Below are positions 33,969-43,723 of a DNA stretch of 64,000 bases, one piece after another (the stretch's first letter is position 1; the number at the start of each line of letters is the position of its first letter). Position numbers and translations under genes: made by a program. The stretch comes from Parafilimonas terrae. Its GTDB lineage: Bacteria > Bacteroidota > Bacteroidia > Chitinophagales > Chitinophagaceae. Location of the stretch: positions 682,001 to 746,000 of the forward strand of contig NZ_FOXQ01000001.1 of the NCBI RefSeq assembly GCF_900115755.1, written 5' to 3'. Under the pieces are notes generated by a model. It ran no database searches. It was not told the DNA's origin and was given only the letters and a program-made list of their open reading frames with translations.

Positions 33969-34997
33969 ATGAGTGGTTTAAAAAACGATTTATTATTAAA
34001 AGCATTAAAAAAAGAACCCGTTTCCCGCCCGCCCGTATGGATGATGCGGCAGGCAGGCCGTTATCTTCCCGACTATATAAAACTCCGTGATAAATACGAT
34101 TTTTTTACCCGTGTGCAAACGCCTGAACTGGCAACGGAAATAACGTTGCAGCCGGTGAACCAGGTGGGCGTTGATGCTGCCATTATTTTCTCGGATATTC
34201 TTGTTATTCCGCAGGCAATGGGCGTTGAAGTATTAATGGAAGAAGGCAAAGGGCCATCATTGCCAAAAACTATCAAAACAAAAAAAGATATTGATGCGCT
34301 CAATACTGAAAACGCAGCAGAACATTTGAAATATGTATTGGATGCTTTAACGCTTACCAAAAAAGAATTGAATGGTTTGGTTCCGTTAATTTGTTTTGCC
34401 GGTGCACCCTGGACGATATTCTGTTATATGATTGAAGGCAAGGGCAGCAAAACCTGGGATAAAGCCAAACAGTTTGCTTACACTGAACCGGGATTGGCGC
34501 ATCAGTTGCTGCAAAAAATTACGGCTATCACAATTGATTATTTAAAAGCGCAAACAAAAGCCGGCGCTGATTGTGTGCAGGTATTTGATAGCTGGGCCGG
34601 CAGCTTATCGCCGGAAGATTTTAAAACATTCGCACAGCCTTATCTCACACAAATTGCAGATGCCGTAAAAGATGATGCGCCTGTTATTCTTTTTCCAAAA
34701 GGTACCTGGTATGCATTGGAAGATTTAAGTAAATCATCTGCGTCAGCTATTGGTTTAGACTGGACGGTCTCACCCAAACAGGCAAGGGCTTTTACAAATA
34801 ACAATATCACTTTACAAGGCAATTTTGATCCGGCAAAACTGCTGGCGCCTATTCCGCAGATAAAACAATGGGTGAAAGAAATGATAGATGACTTTGGCGC
34901 GCAAAAATACATTGCTAACCTCGGACACGGTATTACACCAAACGTTCCGGTTGATCATGCTAAAGCATTTGTGGAAGCGGTGAAGGAATATGCCTAA
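33969..34997 (+). CDS. hemE: Uroporphyrinogen decarboxylase
   Basis: A 342-residue HemE of normal length that decarboxylates uroporphyrinogen III to coproporphyrinogen III in haem synthesis. Diagnostic segments are [17 protein letters not shown] near the N-terminus with the substrate-binding Arg residues, [14 protein letters not shown] with the catalytic Asp, [28 protein letters not shown] and the late [11 protein letters not shown]. It stands alone between icd and the MORN/TonB gene; no other haem-pathway gene is nearby. Confidence 0.97.
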   Translation: MSGLKNDLLLKALKKEPVSRPPVWMMRQAGRYLPDYIKLRDKYDFFTRVQTPELATEITLQPVNQVGVDAAIIFSDILVIPQAMGVEVLMEEGKGPSLPKTIKTKKDIDALNTENAAEHLKYVLDALTLTKKELNGLVPLICFAGAPWTIFCYMIEGKGSKTWDKAKQFAYTEPGLAHQLLQKITAITIDYLKAQTKAGADCVQVFDSWAGSLSPEDFKTFAQPYLTQIADAVKDDAPVILFPKGTWYALEDLSKSSASAIGLDWTVSPKQARAFTNNNITLQGNFDPAKLLAPIPQIKQWVKEMIDDFGAQKYIANLGHGITPNVPVDHAKAFVEAVKEYA

Positions 34998-35092
34998 TAT
35001 TCTGCTTTAAAAATTTTAAACAGAAATAAGGCCATACTATTTTTTGCCTTAATTTTCCACTATAAATTTTTTGGAAAATATATACCCTTAAT

Positions 35093-36037
35093 ATGAGATC
35101 CTTTTTATTGCTTTTCTATTTCTTCATTCCTTTACTTATTTGCGCCCAGCATTATGAACGATACTATGATTTCAGGTGGAACCCCTGCTTGCCGGCAGAA
35201 GCCAGGTTTTATTCAGAACTGAACAAGAAAGATGATTTATGGGAAAGAAAAGATTATTTCATTCATGAACGAAGCCTTCAAATGATAGGCAGTTATACAG
35301 ATACATCCTGCAAAATACCTGTGGGGCATTTTGAATATTATTATCCAAACAAAAGTTTAGAGTCTATTGGCGTTTACAAAAACGGAAAGAAAGATAGCGT
35401 TTGGTTAACCTATTATCCTAACCAAATGATGAAAGATTCCAATACCTATCTGGATGGAAGCGCCATAGGCATAAATATGTCATGGCATTCCAATGGTTAT
35501 TTAATGGATTCATCTGCTTTTAATACAGATGGCAGCGGCGTTGAAATATCCTGGTTCGACAATGGCAATCCATCTGCGGCAGGCCGCTATAGTGCCGGCT
35601 ATAAACAAAACGGGAAATGGCAATATTTTCATAAGAATGGGAAATTAAGCGCAATAGAATTGTATGACAAAGGCACGCTTGTTGATAAAAAATATTTTGA
35701 TGAAGATGGCAATCCCGTGCTTGATACAACTAACATGGATAAGCCTGCTGAATTTTCCGGTGGAAAAAAGGCCTGGCAAAAGTTTTTGCTTAAGAATGTT
35801 TATTTCCCATCGCAATACAAGTTTGAAAATGCTGATAAAGCAGTAGTTGTAATTGAAGGCACTATTGATGAAGAAGGGAATATGACAGCGGTTGAAGTGA
35901 ATACGCCTTTATACCCGGCATTTGATAAAATAGCGGTTGACGCCGTAAAAAAATCACCCAAATGGATTCCGGCCACACAGCATAACAGGCATGTGAAATA
36001 TTCTTTTCAGCAGGCAGTATATTTTTCGCAGGAGTAA
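35093..36037 (+). CDS. Secreted MORN-repeat protein with TonB C-terminal domain
   Basis: A 314-residue protein with a signal peptide (MRSFLLLFYFFIPLLICAQ). Residues about 85-205 hold MORN/YwqK-type repeats (GHFEYYYPNKSLESIGVYKNGKKDSVW, YSAGYKQNGKWQYFHKNGKLSAIELYDKG). The C-terminal 85 residues (VVIEGTIDEEGNMTAVEV, FDKIAVDAVKKSPKWIPA) form a TonB C-terminal-like domain. The N-terminus is a signal peptide and not a membrane anchor with a Pro-rich rod, so it cannot work as a classic energy transducer. Such MORN plus TonB_C proteins are frequent in Bacteroidota and have no defined role. Confidence 0.82.
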   Translation: MRSFLLLFYFFIPLLICAQHYERYYDFRWNPCLPAEARFYSELNKKDDLWERKDYFIHERSLQMIGSYTDTSCKIPVGHFEYYYPNKSLESIGVYKNGKKDSVWLTYYPNQMMKDSNTYLDGSAIGINMSWHSNGYLMDSSAFNTDGSGVEISWFDNGNPSAAGRYSAGYKQNGKWQYFHKNGKLSAIELYDKGTLVDKKYFDEDGNPVLDTTNMDKPAEFSGGKKAWQKFLLKNVYFPSQYKFENADKAVVVIEGTIDEEGNMTAVEVNTPLYPAFDKIAVDAVKKSPKWIPATQHNRHVKYSFQQAVYFSQE

Positions 36038-36226
36038 CCTGCTGTTAAGGCCAGGCAAATAAATGAACAACATCCGGTTACAAAATTCATTAATTGCACG
36101 CACCCGCACAACATTGTTCGTTTCCGAACAGTTTTTACGATCAGTTGATTTCTAAATTGTTGTAATCAAACAGTTTATATGCCGGCATAAGTGTTGAATG
36201 AAAACAACATACGTAAAACACCTTAT

Positions 36227-38650
36227 ATGTTCCGTAATCATTTTAAAACGGCCTGGCGCAACTTGATGAAGTATAAATTTATTTCTTTCATCAATCTCTT
36301 TGGCCTCACTATCGGCTTAACCTGTTGCCTGCTTATTCTTACTTATATACTGAATGAATTAAGCTATGATAAATACAATAAAAACGCTGATAATATTTAC
36401 CGTGTTACAAGAACTTTTTATAACGGCAATGGAGAAGCCACGCTTAAGTTAAGCACCGTGTCACCGCCATTCGGATATTATTTTCCTACGGATTTTCCTG
36501 AAATACAAAAGATGACGCGGCTGTTAAACAATGGCAATACCCCGCTTCGCTATAAAGACAAACTAATAAATGAACCGAATGTATTTTTTGCAGATGAAAA
36601 CTTATTTGACGTATTTACGGTTGATGTTATAAAAGGCAATCCTAAAACCGCACTGAGCAACCCTTTTTCTGTAATGCTTACCGAAGAAACAGCCAGGAAA
36701 TATTTTGGTAATGAAGACCCCATCAATAAAGTATTGCGGGCCAATAACCAGTTTGATGTAAAAGTTACCGGCATATACAAAGATTTTCCGGCCAATGCGC
36801 ACCTGCATCCGCATATACTTGTATCGTTTAATACACTTAGAGATTCTGCTGTATATGGCGAAGAAAACCTGCGTACCAACTGGGGCAACAATTCTTTCTT
36901 CACTTACATCATGCTTCCAAAAAATTACAATATAGAAAATATGAAGGCCAGGTTTCCTGCCTTTTTGGATAAGCGCATGACCAACGAGTATGGCCCGAAT
37001 AAACCTTCCAAATTTACAACGCTTGACCTGCAGAAGCTTACGGATATTCATTTGTATTCCCACACAGATTATGAAGCTGAACCTAACGGCGATATTAAAC
37101 GCGTTTATATTTTTTCCATTATTGCATTCTTTGTTTTACTCATAGCCTGCATTAATTACATGAACCTTTCCACAGCCCGCTCTGCGCTGCGGGCAAAAGA
37201 AATAGGCATAAGAAAAGTAGTGGGCGCCAGAAAAAGAGAACTTGTATCGCAGTTTTTGAGTGAATCAATATTGCTTACATGGACAGCCATTATCATAGCC
37301 TTTATTTTATTAAACATTACATTACCCTGGCTGAATAAAGTTTCCGGGCAAAGCCTTTCTATAAATATTTTAATGCGGTGGCAGGTGCTTGTTCCATTGT
37401 TTTTGTCACCTTTTATCATAGGCATTATTTCAGGCATATACCCTGCATTATTTATGTCGTCTTTCCAGCCGGTAAAAACATTAAAGGGTTTATTCAAAGC
37501 GGGCGGCGGCAATATCAGTTTTCGCAAAGTGCTTGTTGTAATGCAGTTTGCCATTTCCATTGTATTAATTATAACAACCATTGTTGTGTTTCAGCAACTG
37601 CGCTATATGCAAAATGCTTCGCTGGGTTATGATAAAGAGCATTTAGTTACTATGCCTTATTACGGGCAATTGAACGATCAGTATGAATCGTTCAGAAATA
37701 CATTATTGCAGAATCCAAATATTAAGGAAGCAGGCCGTTCTTCAAGAATTCCAACCGGCAGATTGTTGGATGGCCAGGGAGCGCAGGCGCCCGGCAACGA
37801 TTCTATGGTTCCGGTAAAGGCTGACATACGGTATGTGGCAACGGATTATGATTTTATACCAACTTATGGCATACAGATGGCCGCAGGAAGGAATTTCTCA
37901 CGTAGTTATGGAACAGATACTTCCGGCTTTATTATTAATGAAGCGGCTGCAAAAGCCGTTGGATGGAAGACAGCACAGGATGCCGTTGGAAAAAGTTTTA
38001 TTTATGGAGGCAATAGCGGGCGCATCATCGGCGTAATGAAAGATTTTCATTTTGAATCATTGCATCAAACCATTGCGCCTGTCATTTTCGTTATGCCGCC
38101 GGGGCAAAATTCCTATAATAACATTTCAATAAAAATTGCAGGAAGCAATATTGCTTCCTCATTGGCAACCATACAAAACACCTGGAAAAAATACCTTCCT
38201 GATCTTCCTTATCAATCTACTTTTCTTGATGAGAATTTTGAGAAGTTATATGCTTCAGAACAAAAGCAGGAAACCATTTTCACAACGTTTGCATGCATTG
38301 CCATTTTTATTGCATGCCTTGGATTGTTTGGCTTGTCTGCATTTACAATTTCGCAAAGGGTAAAAGAAATTGGTGTACGGAAGGTATTGGGTGCAAACAC
38401 CGGGTCCATCGTTACGCTGGTTTCAAAAGAGTTCTTAAAACTGGTGCTTATTGCCGCTGTTATTGCTTTCCCCGTTGCATGGTATGCCATGCATAGCTGG
38501 CTGCAGGATTTTGCTTACCGAATAAATATTCAATGGTGGGTATTTATTATTGCCGCAATTGTAGCTGCATTTATTGCATTAATCACGGTGGGCTTCCAGG
38601 CTATAAAAGCAGCTATGGCAAACCCTGTACAATCATTAAGATCGGAGTAA
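36227..38650 (+). CDS. FtsX/MacB-type ABC transporter permease
   Basis: A permease of 807 residues starting at MFRNHFKTAWRNLMKYK; an upstream GTG at 36191 is possible but less likely. It has the usual Bacteroidota layout: a first helix (FISFINLFGLTIGLTCCLLIL), a MacB-like periplasmic domain, three helices with the FtsX motif (RSALRAKEIGIRKVVGARKRELVSQFLSESI), a second periplasmic domain and three more helices (SQRVKEIGVRKVLGANTGSIVTL). It thus contains two FtsX units in one chain. No ATPase gene is next to it. Such permeases work in export of antimicrobial or envelope molecules by mechanotransmission. Confidence 0.92.
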   Translation: MFRNHFKTAWRNLMKYKFISFINLFGLTIGLTCCLLILTYILNELSYDKYNKNADNIYRVTRTFYNGNGEATLKLSTVSPPFGYYFPTDFPEIQKMTRLLNNGNTPLRYKDKLINEPNVFFADENLFDVFTVDVIKGNPKTALSNPFSVMLTEETARKYFGNEDPINKVLRANNQFDVKVTGIYKDFPANAHLHPHILVSFNTLRDSAVYGEENLRTNWGNNSFFTYIMLPKNYNIENMKARFPAFLDKRMTNEYGPNKPSKFTTLDLQKLTDIHLYSHTDYEAEPNGDIKRVYIFSIIAFFVLLIACINYMNLSTARSALRAKEIGIRKVVGARKRELVSQFLSESILLTWTAIIIAFILLNITLPWLNKVSGQSLSINILMRWQVLVPLFLSPFIIGIISGIYPALFMSSFQPVKTLKGLFKAGGGNISFRKVLVVMQFAISIVLIITTIVVFQQLRYMQNASLGYDKEHLVTMPYYGQLNDQYESFRNTLLQNPNIKEAGRSSRIPTGRLLDGQGAQAPGNDSMVPVKADIRYVATDYDFIPTYGIQMAAGRNFSRSYGTDTSGFIINEAAAKAVGWKTAQDAVGKSFIYGGNSGRIIGVMKDFHFESLHQTIAPVIFVMPPGQNSYNNISIKIAGSNIASSLATIQNTWKKYLPDLPYQSTFLDENFEKLYASEQKQETIFTTFACIAIFIACLGLFGLSAFTISQRVKEIGVRKVLGANTGSIVTLVSKEFLKLVLIAAVIAFPVAWYAMHSWLQDFAYRINIQWWVFIIAAIVAAFIALITVGFQAIKAAMANPVQSLRSE

Positions 38651-38803
38651 ACAGTTATCCAATCTTTAATTAAAACTCAACATTCAATTATAAACATTGG
38701 CAAATGATTATTGATTTTAGAACATTGTATAATATTTAAAGATTAAATTCTTAATCCAAGGACAACGCGTCTTACTTAAACAATCATTCACGTATATAAA
38801 AGA

Positions 38804-38838
38804 GCAAAGCCCTTATAATAAAATTATAAAAGCTTTGC
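38804..38838 (-). terminator. Terminator-like hairpin after the peptide array
   Basis: Two stacked perfect stems, GCAAAGC / GCTTTGC and TTATAAT / ATTATAA, are separated by a 2x2 internal loop. On the minus strand the hairpin is followed by TCTTTTATA, so it probably ends the peptide array transcript. It may also stop readthrough from the plus-strand permease gene. Confidence 0.65.
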
Positions 38839-38890
38839 GTGCACGATTAAACCAAAAATTTAATCCTTATTCACAGATAAAATTTCTGTA

Positions 38891-39073
38891 TTATTTCAAT
38901 AAGAAACTGGAATCTGTAGGCTGTGTAGTATCGCTTGGAGCTGTATCACTCGGCGTTGTATCGTTTGCTACATATACCTTGTTATCAACAGGAAGTGTAG
39001 CATGGTTTGAACTTGCTACTGCTATTCCCATTGCGCTCATAACTACTGCTGCTGAAAAAAGAAATTTTTTCAT
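38891..39073 (-). CDS. Small secreted peptide, tandem copy A
   Basis: A 60-residue peptide with a strong signal sequence (MKKFLFSAAVVMSAMGIAVA). The predicted mature part, about 40 residues, is rich in Thr, Asp, Ser and Pro (ANDTTPSDTAPSDTTQPTDS) and ends in SFLLK. It differs from copy B at four or five positions only, all in the DTTP region. The opposite strand also has an open frame here, but only the minus frame gives a signal peptide. No family or function recognised. Third in transcription order of the array. Confidence 0.75.
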   Translation of the reverse strand: MKKFLFSAAVVMSAMGIAVASSNHATLPVDNKVYVANDTTPSDTAPSDTTQPTDSSFLLK

Positions 39074-39130
39074 ATTAAACTGTTTTTAGATTAATTAAAT
39101 AGAATTGAATTACGTAATCAAGCCATCGTT

Positions 39131-39313
39131 CTATTTCAATAAGAAACTGGAATCTGTAGGCTGTGTTGTGTCACTCGGAACTGTATCAGTAGGCGTTGTA
39201 TCGTTTACGATATACACCTTGTTGTCAACAGGAAGTGTAGCATGGTTTGAACTTGCTACAGCTATTCCCATTGCACTCATAACCACTGCTGCTGAAAAAA
39301 GGAATTTTTTCAT
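39131..39313 (-). CDS. Small secreted peptide, tandem copy B
   Basis: A 60-residue peptide, nearly identical to copies A and C: the same signal sequence, SSNHATLPVDNKVYIVN, a Thr/Asp/Pro repeat region (DTTPTDTVPSDTTQPTD) and the same SFLLK end. Spacing is 57 bp to copy A and 59 bp to copy C, giving a regular tandem unit of about 240 bp. Middle copy of the array. Function unknown. Confidence 0.75.
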   Translation of the reverse strand: MKKFLFSAAVVMSAMGIAVASSNHATLPVDNKVYIVNDTTPTDTVPSDTTQPTDSSFLLK

Positions 39314-39372
39314 AGTTTAACATTAAAATTTAAATGATTAATTAATAACCGAAACCCTGTAATTAGCCTGCT

Positions 39373-39558
39373 TTATTTCAATAAAAAGCTGGAGTCCACA
39401 GGTTGTGTTGTATCACTCGGTGTAGTGTCGCTTGGCGTAGTATCATTTAAGATATACACTTTGTTATCAATTGGGCGCGTAGCATTATGATTTGAACTTG
39501 CCACTGCTATTCCCATTGCGCTCATTACGATCGCTGCTGAAAAAAGGAACTTCTTCAT
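39373..39558 (-). CDS. Small secreted peptide, tandem copy C
   Basis: A 61-residue peptide and the first copy in transcription order. It is the most diverged: it has SNHNATRPIDNKVYILN, one extra residue after the His, and DTTPSDTTPSDTTQPVD before the conserved SFLLK end. The signal sequence differs from the other copies by one residue. Mature peptides of the set have no Cys and a net acidic repeat region. The changes keep the frame and the ends, which argues that the protein is under selection. Function unknown. Confidence 0.75.
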   Translation of the reverse strand: MKKFLFSAAIVMSAMGIAVASSNHNATRPIDNKVYILNDTTPSDTTPSDTTQPVDSSFLLK

Positions 39559-39805
39559 AGTAAAAATGTTTTTTAGTTATTAAAAGTTTAGCGGGCATGT
39601 GAATACAAGTACTTTGCCAGTTTTACATGAACGTATTTTTTTAGCAGTATTAAAATAAGCCGGTTAAAACCATACTAAATTGTTTTCACTAATATGAATA
39701 TATAAGTGATTGAAATATGGCAGGTAATACATGATTCATTTTGTCATGATATAATTAAAATAATATGAAATAAAAATTCATTTTACGTTTTATAACTTAG
39801 CGGTT

Positions 39806-41845
39806 ATGCCTTTTAAATTAGCAGCACCTTATGCACCTGGCGGTGATCAGCCTGAAGCCATCCGTCAGTTAACAGAAGGAATCAATAATAACGAACAGTA
39901 TCAAACATTATTGGGTGTAACGGGCAGTGGCAAAACTTTTACCATGGCCAATGTTATCCAAAATGTACAGCGGCCAACATTGGTATTAACGCATAACAAA
40001 ACATTGGTAGCACAGTTGTATGGTGAGTTTAAACAATTCTTTCCTGATAATGCGGTTGGCTATTTTGTAAGCTATTATGATTATTATCAGCCCGAAGCCT
40101 ACATGCCCGTTAGCGATGTATATATTGAAAAAGATTTAAGCATTAACGAAGAGCTGGACAAGCTTCGTTTGCAGGCAACAAGCGAGCTGCTCACAGGCCG
40201 CAGGGATATAATTGTTGTAGCCAGCGTGAGCTGCATTTATGGTATCGGCAATCCCACCGATTTTGAAAACGGCATCGTTCGCATAGCAAAAGGGCAAACC
40301 ATTTCAAGGCAAGGTTTTTTGCATTCGCTTGTAAACAGTTTATATAACAGGACGCAACTTGAATTTAAGCGTGGCACCTTTCGCGTTAAAGGCGATACAA
40401 TCGATATTAACTTACCTTATGTTGATTACGGCTATCGCATAACATTTTTTGGTGATGAGATTGAAGAAATAGAAACCATTGATGTAAACACCAACAAAAG
40501 AATGATGAAGGTGGAGAATGCAGCCATCTTTCCTGCCAACTTATACCTTGCTCCGAAAGACATGATGCAAACCATTTTATACGAGATACAGGATGAGATG
40601 CGTTTGCAAACCGAGTACTTTAAAAGCATTGGTAAATTAATAGAAGCGCAACGTTTAAAAGAGCGTGTTGAATATGACCTTGAAATGATACGTGAGCTTG
40701 GTTTTTGTAATGGCATTGAAAATTATTCGAGGTTTTTTGACAGGAGGCAGCCCGGTACAAGGCCTTTCTGTTTGCTGGATTATTTTCCAAAAGACTTTCT
40801 TACCATTATTGATGAAAGCCATCAAACCGTACCGCAGATTGCCGGCATGTATGGTGGCGACAGAAGCCGCAAATTGATATTGGTTGAATATGGTTTCCGC
40901 CTGCCATCAGCTTTAGACAACAGGCCTTTGAATTTTCACGAATTTGAAAACTTAACAGGCCAGACTGTTTATGTAAGCGCCACGCCGGGCGAATATGAAT
41001 TAGAGAAATGCGGCGGTGTTGTTGTTGAACAGGTGGTAAGGCCAACAGGTTTATTAGAACCGCCGATTGAGATTCGCCCATCGGTAAATCAGATAGATGA
41101 TTTATTAGATGAAATTGATAAGCGTGTTAAAAAAGGCGACCGCGTATTGGTAACCACTTTAACCAAACGTATGGCGGAAGAAATGGATAAATACCTGCAA
41201 CGCATCAATATCAAATCAAAATATATACACAGCGATGTTGACACACTTGAACGCGTTGAAATTTTAAGGCAATTACGTTTAGGTGAGATTGACGTGCTGG
41301 TTGGCGTAAACCTTTTGCGTGAAGGCCTCGACCTTCCGGAAGTTTCTTTGGTGGCCATTCTTGATGCAGACAAAGAAGGCTTTTTGCGTAATGAAAGGTC
41401 GCTCACCCAAACGGCCGGACGTGCTGCCCGCAATGTGGATGGCCTTGTAATTTTTTATGCAGATAAGATGACGGAAAGCATGCAAAAAACGATTGATGAA
41501 ACCAACAGGAGAAGAGAAAAACAGGTTGCCTTTAATGTAGAACATAACATTACGCCGCGAACAATTACAAAAACAAAAGAGAATGTATTTGCGCAAACTT
41601 CTGTGCTTGATATAAAAGGTTTCGATGCAAAAAATCCTTATGCCATACAAGGCGACGAAGATATAGTTACAACATCTGCCGCCGAAGAACAGGTGATTTA
41701 TAAAACCATTCCGCAGATGGAGAAAGCTATTAATAAAATTAAAAAAGAGATGGAGAAAGCTGCACGCGATCTCGACTTTATAGAAGCCGCAAAGCTGCGT
41801 GATGAAATGTTCCGTATGCAAAAAGAGCTTGAAGCAATGAAGTAA
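39806..41845 (+). CDS. uvrB: Excinuclease ABC subunit B
   Basis: A 679-residue UvrB, the damage-verifying helicase-like subunit of nucleotide excision repair. Walker A GVTGSGKT is at about residues 38-45. The beta-hairpin segment YYDYYQPEAYMP, helicase motifs (IIDESHQT; VLVTTLTKRMAEEM; GVNLLREGLDLPEVSLV; TAGRAARN) and a C-terminal UVR motif (IKKEMEKAARDLDFIEAAKLRDEM) for UvrC binding are all present. It is complete and of normal length. It stands alone, 44 bp before the D-aminoacylase-like gene, which could be co-transcribed. Confidence 0.98.
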   Translation: MPFKLAAPYAPGGDQPEAIRQLTEGINNNEQYQTLLGVTGSGKTFTMANVIQNVQRPTLVLTHNKTLVAQLYGEFKQFFPDNAVGYFVSYYDYYQPEAYMPVSDVYIEKDLSINEELDKLRLQATSELLTGRRDIIVVASVSCIYGIGNPTDFENGIVRIAKGQTISRQGFLHSLVNSLYNRTQLEFKRGTFRVKGDTIDINLPYVDYGYRITFFGDEIEEIETIDVNTNKRMMKVENAAIFPANLYLAPKDMMQTILYEIQDEMRLQTEYFKSIGKLIEAQRLKERVEYDLEMIRELGFCNGIENYSRFFDRRQPGTRPFCLLDYFPKDFLTIIDESHQTVPQIAGMYGGDRSRKLILVEYGFRLPSALDNRPLNFHEFENLTGQTVYVSATPGEYELEKCGGVVVEQVVRPTGLLEPPIEIRPSVNQIDDLLDEIDKRVKKGDRVLVTTLTKRMAEEMDKYLQRINIKSKYIHSDVDTLERVEILRQLRLGEIDVLVGVNLLREGLDLPEVSLVAILDADKEGFLRNERSLTQTAGRAARNVDGLVIFYADKMTESMQKTIDETNRRREKQVAFNVEHNITPRTITKTKENVFAQTSVLDIKGFDAKNPYAIQGDEDIVTTSAAEEQVIYKTIPQMEKAINKIKKEMEKAARDLDFIEAAKLRDEMFRMQKELEAMK

Positions 41846-41889
41846 TCCCATACATAAACATTCATTTAATAAGCTTATTTTAGACCGCA

Positions 41890-43593
41890 ATGAATAAGAT
41901 TATTAAAGTTCCGGAACTAATACAACAAACATGCATTGCATTCTTTTTATGCCTGGCATTAGCAGCATGCAATAACAAAACATCTTACGAAACTATCATT
42001 CGCAACGGTATTGTATATGATGGTAATGGAGGCGAACCATACAAAGCAGATATTGCTTTGTATGCTGATACCATTGCTTTCATTGGTGATTTAAAAAACG
42101 CTTCAGCAAAAAATGAGATCGATGCAAATGGCAAAGCCATTGCTCCTGGTTTTATTAATATGCTTAGCTGGGCAACAGAATCTTTAATACAAGACGGACG
42201 TTCGCAAAGTGATATACGGCAAGGCGTAACCCTTGAAGTGATGGGCGAAGGCAGCAGCATGGGCCCATTAAATGCAACCATGAAAAAACAAATGCAGGAA
42301 GGCCAAAGTGATATAAAATATAAAGTTGAATGGAATACACTGGGCGAATATTTGAATTACCTTGAAAAGAAAGGTATCAGTTGCAATGTGGCTTCATTTA
42401 TCGGCGCCGGAACAGTGCGCACCTATATTGTTGGTGAAGATAACCGCGCTGCAACGCCGGTAGAATTAGACAGCATGCGTATGCTGGTTGACCATGCCAT
42501 GCAGGAAGGCGCAATGGGCGTTGGTTCTTCCTTAATTTATCCGCCTGATTTTTTTGCAAGCACTGATGAATTGATCGCTTTATGTAAGGAAGCATCCAAG
42601 TATGGCGGCATGTATATTTCGCACATGCGCAGTGAAGGCAATAAGTTAAATGAAGCAGTAAATGAATTAATAACGATTGCAAGGGAAGCAAATATTCCTG
42701 CTGAAATATATCATCTTAAAGCTGCCGGTAAAAATAACTGGCCTAAAATGGATAGTGTAATAAAACAAGTTGAAGCAGCCCGCGCTTCGGGGTTAAAAAT
42801 AACAGCAGATATGTACACTTATCTCGCCGGTGCAACCGGGATGACGGCGGCATTTCCGCCTTCCTTGCAGGATGGCGGTTTTGGAAAATTATGGCAACGC
42901 CTGCACGATCCTGCCATAAGAAAACAAATGGCAAAAGCCATGAATACGGATGCAAAAGACTGGGAAAATTTATATTATGGCGCCGGTAGTGCCGATAATG
43001 TTTTGCTGCTCGGTTTTAAACAGGATTCTCTTAAAAAATATACCGGCAAAACTTTAGCTGAAGTGGCTGCGCTGCGAGGCAAAACACCGGAAGAAACGGC
43101 CATGGATTTAATAGTTGAAGACAGTACAAGAATTGGCGTTGCGTATTTTTTAATGAGTGAAGATAATGTAAAAAAACAAATGACTTTGCCATGGGTAAGT
43201 TTTGGAAGTGATGAAGGTTCTTATACAAACGAAGGCGTTTTTCTTGAATCAAATGCGCATCCAAGGGCGTATGGAAATTTTGTAAGAGTATTGGGTAAAT
43301 ATGCAAGAGATGAAAAAGTGTTAAGCCTGCAGCAGGCAGTTTACCAGCTTGCAAAATTGCCTGCCACCAATTTAAAATTGAAAAAACGCGGAGAATTAAA
43401 AGTGGGCAATTATGCAGATGTGGTTGTATTTGACCCGGCAACTGTTACTGATCATGCCACGTATGAAAAACCGCACCAGTACGCGACGGGTGTAACAGAT
43501 GTTTGGGTGAATGGCGTACAGGTTTTAAAAGACAACGAACACACAGGCGCAACACCGGGCAGGTTTATCAAAGGGCCAGGTTATAAACAATAA
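41890..43593 (+). CDS. D-aminoacylase-like amidohydrolase lipoprotein
   Basis: A 567-residue lipoprotein (lipobox ALAAC near residue 27) of the N-acyl-D-amino-acid deacylase group in the amidohydrolase superfamily. The start (IIRNGIVYDGNGGEPYKADIAL) and end (LKKRGELKVGNYADVVVFDP) are the shared beta-sandwich. The barrel has HMRSEGN, IYHLKAAGKNNWPKM and SFGSDEGSYT. The first metal motif, normally PGFIDxHxH, reads PGFINMLSWA, and the segment where D-aminoacylases carry the metal-binding Cys (GNCG) reads GEGS. Metal binding must therefore differ from the studied enzymes. The reaction is uncertain. Its stop codon abuts a MITE-like insertion. Confidence 0.83.
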   Translation: MNKIIKVPELIQQTCIAFFLCLALAACNNKTSYETIIRNGIVYDGNGGEPYKADIALYADTIAFIGDLKNASAKNEIDANGKAIAPGFINMLSWATESLIQDGRSQSDIRQGVTLEVMGEGSSMGPLNATMKKQMQEGQSDIKYKVEWNTLGEYLNYLEKKGISCNVASFIGAGTVRTYIVGEDNRAATPVELDSMRMLVDHAMQEGAMGVGSSLIYPPDFFASTDELIALCKEASKYGGMYISHMRSEGNKLNEAVNELITIAREANIPAEIYHLKAAGKNNWPKMDSVIKQVEAARASGLKITADMYTYLAGATGMTAAFPPSLQDGGFGKLWQRLHDPAIRKQMAKAMNTDAKDWENLYYGAGSADNVLLLGFKQDSLKKYTGKTLAEVAALRGKTPEETAMDLIVEDSTRIGVAYFLMSEDNVKKQMTLPWVSFGSDEGSYTNEGVFLESNAHPRAYGNFVRVLGKYARDEKVLSLQQAVYQLAKLPATNLKLKKRGELKVGNYADVVVFDPATVTDHATYEKPHQYATGVTDVWVNGVQVLKDNEHTGATPGRFIKGPGYKQ

Positions 43594-43723
43594 CGTGTTG
43601 TGCTATTAAAATTTTAGGGAGCACCTGTTATATAACGTTCTTAGCTCGTCATGTTGAGAGATTTCTCCTGTCGTCGAAATGACGGTTCAATCTCCTTCTA
43701 TATACTTTAATAGCACAACACGT
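43593..43723. mobile_element. MITE-like element, 131 bp
   Basis: The element is bounded by perfect 18-bp terminal inverted repeats, ACGTGTTGTGCTATTAAA and its exact complement, and flanked by the 7-bp direct repeat AACAATA (43586-43592 and 43724-43730), which looks like a target-site duplication. Inside, CGTCAT and ATGACG arms enclose a GAGATTTCTCC core, a motif seen often in intergenic repeats of this phylum. It encodes no protein and sits right at the stop codon of the amidohydrolase gene. Confidence 0.75.

Noticed and set aside
38835-39320. Two plus-strand ORFs over the peptide array
   Set aside because: They are the mirror frames of the tandem peptides. Only the minus-strand frames give signal peptides at their N-termini and the same ends in all three copies.
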